NCBI GenBank assembly: GCA_021372515.1
Contig: JAJFUG010000004.1
Coordinates: forward strand, 1-22,114
Length of the DNA: 22,114 nt
DNA from: a bacterium
GTDB lineage: Bacteria; Gemmatimonadota; Glassbacteria; GWA2-58-10
Direction of reading: 5' to 3'
The position numbers were made by a program, and so were the translations under genes. The notes under the pieces are model-generated. The model was not told where the DNA came from. It saw nothing but the letters and a program-made list of their open reading frames with translations, and ran no database searches. The stretch's first letter is position 1. Each line of letters opens with the position of its first letter. Below, one piece after another: positions 15,172 through 22,114 of the stretch.

Positions 15172-15240
15172 GGAAATACTGGCTCAAAGGCAAGGGCCCG
15201 CCGTCACGGACAGCGGGGCCCGCGAACAGGGGATGGTATC

Positions 15241-16449
15241 ATGGACGCCACAGAGGTAAGAAAGCAGATAGAGCTGCTGCAGCCGCGCCTGGTCGAATGG
15301 CGGCGCAGCCTGCACCGCATACCGGAAATCAGTTTCGACCTGCCCCGCACCGAGTCCGCCCTGCGCGGTTTCCTGGAGCAGGAGGGGATCGGCCTTCAGC
15401 CGGGCTACGACGGCCCCGGGGTGGTGGCCCTGATCGAAGGGGGCGCCGGCAACGGCCCGGTGGTGGCGATCCGCGCCGACATCGACGCCCTGGAGATACA
15501 GGAGGTGCCAGGGCGGCCCTACGGCAGCACCCATCCGGGCAGGATGCACGCCTGCGGGCATGACGCCCACGCGGCGATGGCCCTGGGCGCGGCCCTGTTC
15601 CTGCAGCGTAACCGGGAAAAGTGGGGCGGCACGCTTAAAGTTCTGTTCCAGCCCGCCGAGGAGACCATGGGCGGAGCGCAGCGCATGCTCGAATGCGGGG
15701 CGTTCGGGAACCCGAGCCCGGATTTCGTGCTCGGCCTGCATATCGGCAATATCTTCGAGGAACTCACGGTGGGCCAGGTGGGCGTGGGCTACATCCCGAT
15801 CATGGCCGCGGTGGACTCGTTCAACTGCACGATGACAGCCGCCGGGGGCCACGGGGCCTACCCGCACACCACCGCCGACCCGGTCCTGGCCGCCAGTTCC
15901 GCGATCACCCAGCTTCACACCGTGGTCAGCCGCAGCGTCGACCCCATCGACACCGCGGTGATCACGGTGGGCGAAATCCACGGCGGCAACGCCAGGAACA
16001 TAATCCCCACCGAGGTCACGTTCCGCGGCACTGTGCGCACCCTGCGCGACGGCGTGCGCGACCTGCTGGAGGCCCGTATCCGTGAGGTGCTGGAGTACAC
16101 GGCCAATGTCCACCGCTGCGGCTACGAGTTCAACTACACCCGGATCAACCCGGTGGTGCAGAACAACCCGCGGGTGAGCGACCTGGTGCGCCAGGCCGCG
16201 CTGGACCTGCTGGGCGAGGCCGAGGTGCGCACGCTGGTCAAGCCCAGCCTGGGCGGCGAGGACGTGGCCTTTTTCCTGACCCGCACCCCGGGCTGTTATT
16301 TCGGGCTGAGCGCCCACAACCCCGAGGCGGGTTTCCTGAGCCACCACCACTGCCCGGTGTTCGACATCGACGAGGCGGTGCTCTGGCGCGGCTCGGCCGT
16401 GTTCTCGCTCAGCGCGCTGCGCCTGTTCGGCGGGGCGCTGAAAGATTAG
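15241..16449 (+). CDS. M20 family metal-dependent amidohydrolase
   Basis: A 402-aa cytosolic di-metal hydrolase of the M20D group (N-acyl-amino-acid, hippurate, IAA-amino-acid or N-acetyldiaminopimelate hydrolases). Motifs are RADIDALEIQE (78-88), MHACGHDAHAAM (102-113) with metal ligands C105 and H107, QPAEET (137-142) with the general base glutamate, GLHIG (165-169), dimerisation-domain GGHGAYPH (202-209), GGNARNIIP (248-256), and the late SLGGEDVAFF. It removes acyl groups from amino acids, but the exact substrate is not readable. ATG at 15241 is chosen over upstream in-frame starts because AGGGG lies 8 bases before it and the predicted promoter lies upstream. It is followed by a REP-type terminator. 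Confidence 0.9.
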   Translation: MDATEVRKQIELLQPRLVEWRRSLHRIPEISFDLPRTESALRGFLEQEGIGLQPGYDGPGVVALIEGGAGNGPVVAIRADIDALEIQEVPGRPYGSTHPGRMHACGHDAHAAMALGAALFLQRNREKWGGTLKVLFQPAEETMGGAQRMLECGAFGNPSPDFVLGLHIGNIFEELTVGQVGVGYIPIMAAVDSFNCTMTAAGGHGAYPHTTADPVLAASSAITQLHTVVSRSVDPIDTAVITVGEIHGGNARNIIPTEVTFRGTVRTLRDGVRDLLEARIREVLEYTANVHRCGYEFNYTRINPVVQNNPRVSDLVRQAALDLLGEAEVRTLVKPSLGGEDVAFFLTRTPGCYFGLSAHNPEAGFLSHHHCPVFDIDEAVLWRGSAVFSLSALRLFGGALKD

Positions 16450-16479
16450 CGAGCCAACCTTGAGGAGTCTAAGAGAAAT

Positions 16480-16505
16480 GTAGGGGCAGGCCCCTGTGCC
16501 TGCCC
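16480..16505 (+). repeat. REP element 7, doubling as terminator
   Basis: GTAG, stem GGGCAGGC/GCCTGCCC (8 bp perfect), loop CCCTGT, then TTTTCTTTC. It begins 31 bases after the M20 hydrolase stop. Confidence 0.85.
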
Positions 16506-16666
16506 TTTTCTTTCGGCCCGCCGCGGCTTGCGATTCTCTACCGACAAGCCCGGCCTGTCCGCACAAAAAACTTCCCGTCCGGCAGGCACTGTATCTAAAT
16601 TATCCTGAAGTCGAACTCAATCCCTTCCCGCTGACATCTCTCACCCGCACCGCACCTGGAGGAATA

Positions 16667-18133
16667 ATGCGTCTCAATCCACTTCTCGCCTTGTTCTCGG
16701 CCTGTATCCTCGGTTTCGGCTCAGCCGCCTCGGCGGCGGAAGTCCCCACCTGTGAGGCCCGCGCCGCCTGGATCGGCAGCCCACGCGGGATGAACTGGGA
16801 CTCCACCATGGCCGCCCTGGAGGCGGCCGGGTTCAACATGGTTTTCCCCTGTATGCAGAGCGCGGGCCAGGCCCTCTACCCCAGCACGGTGCTCCCGATG
16901 CGCAGCCAGCGGGATGAGCTGGCACTCTGCCTTGAGGCGGCCCACAAGCACGGGATCGAGGTGCATGTCTGGCGTATCGACTGGTTCACAACCGGTGCGA
17001 CCAAAGCCCACCGGGACAGCCTGCGCGCCGCCGGACGGGTCCAGGTGAGCAGCGCGGGCAAGAGCGTGAGCCAGGTGATGGATGAGCAGGGTTGGGGCAA
17101 GATGGAGGACTGGCTCTGCCCCTCCCAGGCGGCCAACCGCAAGCTGGAGCATGACGCCATGCTGGAGCTGGCGGAGCGCTACCCGGTGGACGGCGTGCAT
17201 TTCGATTACATGCGCTACGCGGATGAGTCGCTCTGCTACTGCGACTCCTGCAAGGCCAATTTCGCCGCAGAGACCGGGATGCAGGAGCAGATGTCGGGCT
17301 GGCCCGCCGATTTCGCCAAGGGCGGCAAGTACCACGAAATCTACCAGAACTGGCGCCGCAAGCTGATCCACTCGCTGGCCCGCGAGATCGCGCTGGATAT
17401 CCACCGCCGTGACCCGTATGTCTGTGTCTCCCTGGCTGCCCGCCCCAGCATCGACTGGGCCAGCCTGAGCGATGCCCAGCAGTGGTGGAAATGGGTGGAC
17501 GAGGGCATCTTGGACTTTATCTGCCCGATGGACTATGACACGAAACCGGAGAATTTCGTCAAGGCTATCACCCCGCAGCTCGATCTCATCCGCGGCGTGG
17601 CGCCGTTCTACACCGGCCTGGGCATGTACGAGTTCAAGGGTTTTGAGGACTTGCAGACAATGGTGCGCCTGGGGCGTGAGCGTGGTCAGGACGGTTTCGT
17701 GGCGTTCGAGATCGAATCCCTGCTCAAGGTGCTGGACCAGGCGGGCAAGAGCCTCACCCAGGGCAAGGCCATTTTCCCGCACCGCGCGCCCGAGACCCGG
17801 TTCCACCTGGCCGAGCCGTCCCGCCGCACCGCGGAGGGTTTCCCGGTCTACTCGCCCGGACAGAACATCGATTTCGAGACAGTGGTGATGCTGCGGGCCA
17901 AGCTGCGCGAGGGTGTGAGCCGGGTGAGCGGGGATCTGCTCCTGGAAAAAGTGACTGGCGAGGCGCTCTCCACGCTGGGCAGCCTGGACCTGGACCGGGC
18001 CGTTGTGCACAAAGCCGGCCTCACCGCGCCTGCCCCCGGACGGTACCGTCTGGCCCTGGCCGGTCAGATGACCCTGAGCACGGGTGAGAAAAAACCGTTC
18101 GTGGCCCGCAGTTTCCCGTTCCAGGTGGAGTAG
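16667..18133 (+). CDS. Secreted GHL10-type glycosyl hydrolase-like protein
   Basis: 488 aa. ATG at 16667 follows GGAGG at 4 bases, and an upstream in-frame start would put the signal peptide in the middle. The signal peptide MRLNPLLALFSACILGFGSA ends near ASA (22-24), so the protein is exported. The mature protein is a TIM-barrel of the family-10-like glycosylhydrolase group (GHL10/DUF187): ARAAWIGSP (31-39), a strand with GIEVHVWRIDWF (96-107), VDGVHFDYMRYAD (174-186) with the conserved aspartate, CYCDSC (190-195) and FICPMDYD. A beta-sandwich-like tail follows from about 380. Family members act on, or bind, glycans at the surface. The substrate is unknown. It is probably transcribed separately from the M20 gene. 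Confidence 0.85.
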   Translation: MRLNPLLALFSACILGFGSAASAAEVPTCEARAAWIGSPRGMNWDSTMAALEAAGFNMVFPCMQSAGQALYPSTVLPMRSQRDELALCLEAAHKHGIEVHVWRIDWFTTGATKAHRDSLRAAGRVQVSSAGKSVSQVMDEQGWGKMEDWLCPSQAANRKLEHDAMLELAERYPVDGVHFDYMRYADESLCYCDSCKANFAAETGMQEQMSGWPADFAKGGKYHEIYQNWRRKLIHSLAREIALDIHRRDPYVCVSLAARPSIDWASLSDAQQWWKWVDEGILDFICPMDYDTKPENFVKAITPQLDLIRGVAPFYTGLGMYEFKGFEDLQTMVRLGRERGQDGFVAFEIESLLKVLDQAGKSLTQGKAIFPHRAPETRFHLAEPSRRTAEGFPVYSPGQNIDFETVVMLRAKLREGVSRVSGDLLLEKVTGEALSTLGSLDLDRAVVHKAGLTAPAPGRYRLALAGQMTLSTGEKKPFVARSFPFQVE

Positions 18134-18163
18134 GGGAGCAATGTCAGTTTTATCCGATAATCT

Positions 18164-18188
18164 GCAGGGGCAGGCCTCTTGCCTGCCC
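18164..18188 (+). repeat. REP element 8
   Basis: GCAG, stem GGGCAGGC/GCCTGCCC (8 bp perfect), loop CTCTT. It begins 31 bases after the GHL10 stop, the same distance as element 7 from its gene. No T-run follows. Confidence 0.78.
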
Positions 18189-18264
18189 CATCCTCCGGGC
18201 AGTCGCAGCGGACCGCAGCGCCAAGTAAAAGCGCCGTGCCCTGTTTTTCTCTATCCGTGATTCA

Positions 18265-18295
18265 GACAAAAAAGGGCACGCCGCGGCGTGCCCTT
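18265..18295 (-). terminator. Terminator of the SSS symporter, perfect palindrome
   Basis: A perfect 24-bp palindrome (18272-18295) is followed on the minus strand by TTTTTTGTC. Its core stem GGGCACGC/GCGTGCCC with loop CGCG resembles the palindrome at 13982-14001, so it may be a REP-like element used as a terminator. Confidence 0.85.
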
Positions 18296-18320
18296 GCGTT
18301 TCCAGTCCATTATCCCGCTC

Positions 18321-19934
18321 TCAACCGTTGTTTTCCGCTGTCTGCAGAGCCGCTCCGGTTTCCGGGTGCAGCATCCCCAGCCGCACGGCCTCGCGGTGCA
18401 CCGGGCCCCACCAGCCGATCGGACGGCTCATCACATAGAACCGCACCAGGCGTTTCATGTCATCCGGCGGGGTGAGATAGGTCACCGGCAGGTAGATCAA
18501 GAGCCCCAACCCCAGCAGCAGCCAGAACTGCTGGTAGTCCAGCAGCTCGGGCAGGATACCGTAGGCCGGCAGCACCCAGACCACCAGCCACGAGAGCAAC
18601 AGGTTGGCCAGCCAGCTCGCCAGGAACCCCCAACTGTTGAACCGCCACCACACCACCTGCAGGATCGAGGGCAGCCAGGACCCAGCGGCCATGATCCAGA
18701 GGGCGAAAATCAGCCAGCGGGTGATATTCTCCATCATCATGCCGTAGAAGAACGATCCTACCAGGATCGCCAGGGTGCTGACCCGTCCGATCCAGACCAG
18801 GCGTTTCTCGCTCGCCCGCGGGTTCAGGTAGTGGTGGTAGATGTCGCGGGTGTAGTACATCGCCCCCAGGTTCAGCAGTGTGGCCACGCTGCTGAAATGG
18901 ATCGCCAGGATCGCGGCGAAGAAGAACCCCACCATGCCGGCGGGCAGCACCTTGAACCCGAACACGTACCAGGCCATCTCGTACTGCGTGGGGTCGGCCA
19001 CCGCGGGGAACAGCACATAGAACCCCAGGATGGCCGGGGCCCACAGGGCGTTGCGGGTCAGCACCAGGGCCGTGCCGGTCCAGATCGAGTAGCTGGCGTC
19101 CCGCACCGTGCGCGCGCTCTGGATACGCTGCGCCTCCACGTACCAGTCGAGGTTGGTCCCCATGCCCAGTCCGCCCAGAAGGGCCACCAGGATCATGGTG
19201 ACAAACCAGGCGATGGGGAAATCGCCGCTCCACCAGCCGGTGAAATGGAACGGGTCGGCGCGCCAGGACTGGCCCAGGGCGGCCAGCTTGTCCATTATCC
19301 CGCTCGGCCCGCCCGCGGCCCAGATTTCCCAGGCCGAGACGATCAGGATCACTCCGAACGCGATCACCCCCTGCTGGAAATCGGCCATCACCACACCCCA
19401 GTAGCCCGAGAACAGCACGTACACCGCGCAGATACCGCTGAACAGGATCATCCCGACCCAGTCCGGGTAGATCGGGAACAGGAAATGAAACACCCGTCCC
19501 ATGGCGATCCCCACCCAGCCCAGGATGAACATGTTCATGAACACCTGCCAGCCGGCGAGCCAGCCGCGCAGAAGCTCCGCCCCCAGGCCCGAGAAGCGCA
19601 GGCTTTGCCACTCGGCCTGGGTGTAGGCCACCGAGCGCCGGAAAATCCGCGTGCTCACGAAAGCGCTCACCGCGCACCAGGCGCAGAAAAACGAGTACCA
19701 GATGCCCGACAGGCCGTAGCGGTAGATCACCCCGCCCATCCAGATCGGCGTGTCGGTGGCGGTGTGGGTGGCGTAGACACTGGTGGCGGGCAGCCACCAG
19801 GGAAGGTCGCGGTCGGCCAGGAAAAAATCGGCCTCGCCGCGTGAGGCCAGACGGTGGAACAGCACACCGGTGGCGACCATCAGGACTATGTAGGCGATTA
19901 CCCAGAACCAGTCGAGCCAGTTGAAATGGATCAT
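18321..19934 (-). CDS. Sodium:solute symporter (SSS/SLC5 family)
   Basis: A 537-aa inner-membrane transporter with about 13-14 hydrophobic segments. It starts with the usual short N-terminus (FNWLDWFWVIAYIVLMVATG), then RGEADFFLADRDLPWWLPATS (32-52), which matches the family pattern of a sided loop before TM2, and the Na+-site region around TATDTP. The tryptophan-rich C-terminus ends in a hydrophilic tail. Such carriers import sugars, organic acids or amino acids with Na+. It is divergent from the DUF1080 gene, with overlapping upstream regions, which suggests a sugar or sugar-derivative cargo. ATG at 19934 has a G-rich ribosome site at about 9 bases. Confidence 0.9.
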   Translation of the reverse strand: MIHFNWLDWFWVIAYIVLMVATGVLFHRLASRGEADFFLADRDLPWWLPATSVYATHTATDTPIWMGGVIYRYGLSGIWYSFFCAWCAVSAFVSTRIFRRSVAYTQAEWQSLRFSGLGAELLRGWLAGWQVFMNMFILGWVGIAMGRVFHFLFPIYPDWVGMILFSGICAVYVLFSGYWGVVMADFQQGVIAFGVILIVSAWEIWAAGGPSGIMDKLAALGQSWRADPFHFTGWWSGDFPIAWFVTMILVALLGGLGMGTNLDWYVEAQRIQSARTVRDASYSIWTGTALVLTRNALWAPAILGFYVLFPAVADPTQYEMAWYVFGFKVLPAGMVGFFFAAILAIHFSSVATLLNLGAMYYTRDIYHHYLNPRASEKRLVWIGRVSTLAILVGSFFYGMMMENITRWLIFALWIMAAGSWLPSILQVVWWRFNSWGFLASWLANLLLSWLVVWVLPAYGILPELLDYQQFWLLLGLGLLIYLPVTYLTPPDDMKRLVRFYVMSRPIGWWGPVHREAVRLGMLHPETGAALQTAENNG

Positions 19935-19995
19935 GTGCGGAGGTCCCCCTGACAGACGGTTGCCACGGGAGAAACGGGGAGAGGTGCGTCAAACA

Positions 19996-20025
19996 ATTTT
20001 GCAGCCGCCGCCGCGCTCCTGTCAA
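19996..20025 (-). promoter_or_regulatory. Promoter of the SSS symporter
   Basis: Perfect TTGACA (20025-20020), 18 bases, CAAAAT (20001-19996). It lies 23 bases from the divergent promoter of the DUF1080 gene, so one regulator could control both. Confidence 0.5.
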
Positions 20026-20047
20026 GATTTGTCCCCACGCTTGCGGA

Positions 20048-20076
20048 TTGACTTGCCCCGCGGCTTGCGCTACAAT
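20048..20076 (+). promoter_or_regulatory. Promoter of the DUF1080 gene
   Basis: TTGACT (20048-20053), 17 bases, TACAAT (20071-20076), each 5 of 6 to consensus, about 107 bases before the ATG. Confidence 0.6.
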
Positions 20077-20182
20077 GATTCCGTCGGAACCCGCACATTT
20101 CTTGACAGAGTGGCCCGTTTCCTGTCCTGTCGGCCCCGCGCGGGCCGTCCCGTTGTCCATGCTTTCGCCTGGAGGTGTCCGG

Positions 20183-21499
20183 ATGAGAAAGCTTTATTTC
20201 GTGCTGGCCGCTGTCGTGATAGCCGCGCTCTGGAGTTTCTTCGCCTGCGGGCCCTCCAGCGCCGGGACCAGTTTCACGCCCTTGTTCGACGGCAAGGACC
20301 TCACGGGCTGGGTGAATGTCAACTGCGCGCCCGAGACCTGGTCGGTCAAGGACAACATGATTGTCTGCACCGGGGCGCCCACCGGGGTGCTGCGCACGGA
20401 CAAGATGTACGAGAACTACGTGTTGGAGCTGGAGTGGCAGCACACCGTGGCCGGCGGCAACGCCGGGCTGTTCGTGCATTCGGACGCGATCACCGCGCCG
20501 GGGCAGCCGTTCACCCGCGCCATCGAGGTGCAGATCATGGACGGCAACCATGGCGACATTTTCTCGATCCACGGCGCCTCGCTCACCCCCTCCCGTCCGC
20601 ACCCCGAGGGCTGGCAGCGGGCGCTTCCCTGGGTCGAGGCAGCCAAACCGGCCGGCCAGTGGAACCGCTACCGCCTGGAAAGCCGCGACGGCGTGCTGCG
20701 GCTGTGGGTCAACGGCCAGGAGGCCAACCGGGCCTACTACTGCAACCCGCGCAAGGGCTACATCTGCCTGGAGAGCGAGGGGAGCCTGGTCTATTTCCGC
20801 AACATCCGGATCAGCGAGCTGCCCAGCTCCAACCCGCGCCCCGAGGTGACAGCCAAGGAGGATGAGGGCTACAAGAGCCTCTACACCGGCCTGGATCTGC
20901 GCGGCTGGAAACAGGTCCCCGGCAACGTGGGCCACTGGAGCGCCAAGGACTGGGTGCTGGACTATGACGGCAAGAGCGAGGCCGAGGGCGAGGACAAGAA
21001 CCTCTGGAGCGAGAAAGACTACAAGAATTTCAAGCTGATCGTGGACTGGCGCCAGCCGGGCGAGGCCTTGATCGACACCGTGCCCGTGGTCCTGCCGGAT
21101 GGCAGCCACCTGAAAGACGAGAAGGGCGCCGAGGTGAAAGTCCCGGTCCTGGATGCCGGTGATAGTGGCATCTACCTGCGGGGCAGCTCCAAGGCCCAGG
21201 TGAATATCTGGAACTGGCCGGTCGGCTCGGGCGAGTTCTACGGCTACCGGATGGACGAGCAGATGCCGCCCGAGGTGCGTCGCGGTGTCACTCCGATCCA
21301 GAACGCCGACAAGCCCATCGGTGAGTGGAACCGTTTCGAGATCACCCTGGAGGGCAATGTGGTCACCGTGTACGAGAACGGCAAGCTGGTGATCGACAAG
21401 GCCGAGCTTCCCGGCGTGCCCGAAACCGGCCCCATCGCCCTTCAGCACCACGGCGACCCGATCCAGTTCGCCAACATCTACCTCAAGGAGCTGCCCTGA
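20183..21499 (+). CDS. Exported two-domain DUF1080 (3-keto-disaccharide hydrolase) protein
   Basis: 438 aa with two tandem DUF1080 (laminin-G-like sandwich) domains. The first begins FTPLFDGKDLTGWV (31-44) and includes NAGLFVHSD and AIEVQIMDG. The second begins YKSLYTGLDLRGWKQV (about 228) and includes DSGIYLRG, PIGEWNRFEITLEGN and ANIYLKEL. Members of this family hydrolyse 3-keto-glucosides or disaccharides in PVC and FCB-type bacteria. ATG at 20183 has GGAGG at 7 bases. The N-terminus is a signal peptide, and the FFAC segment at C22 could be a lipobox, although phenylalanine at -3 is unusual, so lipoprotein or periplasmic are both possible. It is divergent from the SSS symporter, which may import its product. 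Confidence 0.88.
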   Translation: MRKLYFVLAAVVIAALWSFFACGPSSAGTSFTPLFDGKDLTGWVNVNCAPETWSVKDNMIVCTGAPTGVLRTDKMYENYVLELEWQHTVAGGNAGLFVHSDAITAPGQPFTRAIEVQIMDGNHGDIFSIHGASLTPSRPHPEGWQRALPWVEAAKPAGQWNRYRLESRDGVLRLWVNGQEANRAYYCNPRKGYICLESEGSLVYFRNIRISELPSSNPRPEVTAKEDEGYKSLYTGLDLRGWKQVPGNVGHWSAKDWVLDYDGKSEAEGEDKNLWSEKDYKNFKLIVDWRQPGEALIDTVPVVLPDGSHLKDEKGAEVKVPVLDAGDSGIYLRGSSKAQVNIWNWPVGSGEFYGYRMDEQMPPEVRRGVTPIQNADKPIGEWNRFEITLEGNVVTVYENGKLVIDKAELPGVPETGPIALQHHGDPIQFANIYLKELP

Positions 21500-21540
21500 G
21501 ACGCGCGGGAACCCGCGCCTGAGGGGCTGAACGCGAGCGG

Positions 21541-21960
21541 ATGATAGATATCGCGCCCGGAATAAGCCTGGATGAAAGCTGGCTGAGCGAGAGCTTCATC
21601 CGCTCGAGCGGCCCGGGCGGCCAGAATGTGAACAAGGTCGCCAGCGCGGTGCAGTTGCGTTTCGATGTGACCGATTGCCCGGTCCTGACGCAGGAGGTGC
21701 AAGCGCGCCTCCTGCGCCTGGCCGGCAAAAGGGCCACGGCCGAGGGGGAGATAATAATCGAGGCGCGACGGTTCCGCACCCGTGAGGCCAACCGTCTGGA
21801 GGCGCGCGCCCGCCTGGTGGCGCTCATTGCCCGCGCCCTGGAGCCGCCGCCCAAGCCCCGCAAGCGGACCCGGCCCTCCCGCGCCGCGAAAGAGAAACGC
21901 CTGGAGGCAAAAAAGAGGCAAGGGGAGAAAAAAAGGCTAAGGGGAAAGGTGGAGGAGTAG
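21541..21960 (+). CDS. arfB: Ribosome-rescue peptidyl-tRNA hydrolase (ArfB/YaeJ)
   Basis: A 139-aa RF-1-domain protein that enters stalled ribosomes and releases the nascent chain. The catalytic GGQ is at 26-28 in the context SSGPGGQNVNKVASAVQLR. The basic C-terminal tail, rich in K and R from about 105, is the part that occupies the empty mRNA channel. Lack of the codon-recognition domains separates it from PrfA and PrfB. ATG at 21541 lies 41 bases after the DUF1080 stop, with weak ribosome-site options (GAGGGG 14 bases away, GAGCGG adjacent). It may be read through from the preceding gene, although the functions are unrelated. Confidence 0.93.
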   Translation: MIDIAPGISLDESWLSESFIRSSGPGGQNVNKVASAVQLRFDVTDCPVLTQEVQARLLRLAGKRATAEGEIIIEARRFRTREANRLEARARLVALIARALEPPPKPRKRTRPSRAAKEKRLEAKKRQGEKKRLRGKVEE

Positions 21961-21997
21961 GGGGGCAGCGGCGGAATGAAATGCACAACCCCCTGTA

Positions 21998-22017
21998 TCC
22001 CCCTTTTATAAGGGGGA
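21998..22017. repeat. Palindrome after arfB
   Basis: TCCCCCTT pairs with AAGGGGGA around a 4-base loop, 38 bases after the arfB stop. There is no T-run on the plus strand. It differs from the REP family in lacking GTAG and in its C5 start. Confidence 0.7.
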
Positions 22018-22071
22018 ATAAAACCACAAAAGCCGTCACATGATTGGAGGCTGGAGGGGGCTGTCCTGAAT

Positions 22072-22105
22072 CCCCCTTGGCAAAGGGGGTGGCCGCCGCA
22101 GGCGG
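22072..22105. repeat. Palindrome pair at right edge
   Basis: CCCCCTT/AAGGGGG (22072-22089, loop GGCA) is followed by CCGCC/GGCGG (22093-22105). The first hairpin is close to the 21998-22017 element, so the right end holds a second repeat family, cut by the window edge. Confidence 0.6.
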
Positions 22106-22114
22106 ACGGGGGTT

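Noticed and set aside
15142-15240. Upstream extension of the M20 hydrolase
   Set aside because: It would overlap the leader hairpin next to the promoter. The ATG at 15241 has a suitable ribosome site and a normal family N-terminus.
1955-21451. Very long open frames antisense to the helicase, permease, gnd, transporter, PEPCK-like, M20, GHL10, SSS and DUF1080 genes
   Set aside because: High GC leaves antisense frames open. Their translations are rich in H, R, Q and G with no motifs, while the sense strands match known families.

Overview
The window is a GC-rich, gene-dense bacterial chromosome segment. Its promoters look like ordinary sigma-70 sites (TTGacN, 17-18 bases, TATAAT-like), not the Bacteroidota -33/-7 type, and Shine-Dalgarno (SD) sites are usually GGAGG or AAGG. 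Secreted GHL10 and DUF1080 proteins, an SSS symporter, PdxB and a RAYT/REP repeat family suggest an environmental Gram-negative heterotroph, perhaps from an FCB/PVC-side or candidate phylum. The taxon cannot be fixed from sequence alone.

Layout. (1) Bases 1-1800 are visibly less GC-rich and hold two decayed minus-strand genes: an AbiEi-type antitoxin/regulator with an N-terminal frameshift, and an unrecognised gene with several frameshifts that runs off the left edge. The region abuts the 3' end of a tRNA-Val(GAC), a typical island boundary. (2) 2009-5673, minus strand: a UvrD/Rep-like helicase with an inserted nuclease-like domain and a zinc ribbon, and a PuuP-like APC permease. (3) 5870-6850: a REP-associated tyrosine transposase (RAYT) gene with REP hairpins in its leader, inside its coding sequence and on both sides, bracketed by a 54-bp direct repeat and followed by a broken 5' copy of itself. 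(4) 6993-13206: gnd (minus), then pdxB, an Nramp-like transporter and a large PEP-carboxykinase-fold P-loop protein (plus). (5) 13231-14906: a REP pair between convergent genes, cobO (minus), about 0.6 kb of structured non-coding DNA, and a small ferredoxin (minus). (6) 15241-22114: an M20 amidohydrolase, a secreted GHL10-type hydrolase, a divergent SSS symporter/two-domain DUF1080 pair, arfB, and terminal palindromes.

The most interesting system is the RAYT and its hairpins. Eight elements with a 5' GTAG or GCAG and an 8-bp stem lie within about 12 kb. Stem bases differ between copies in a compensatory way, so pairing is kept. Several distal copies lie 25-31 bases after stop codons, and some end in T-runs so that they can also act as terminators. 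Two further palindromes (13982, 18274) share the GGGC/GCCC ends and 8-bp stem with a CGCG loop and may be a third class.

Metabolic reading: gnd (oxidative pentose phosphate), pdxB (PLP synthesis from erythrose 4-phosphate) and cobO (B12 adenosylation) are housekeeping. The right-hand third (M20 hydrolase, GHL10, SSS symporter, DUF1080 protein) looks like scavenging of peptides or modified sugars. Only the divergent SSS/DUF1080 pair shows physical evidence of co-regulation.
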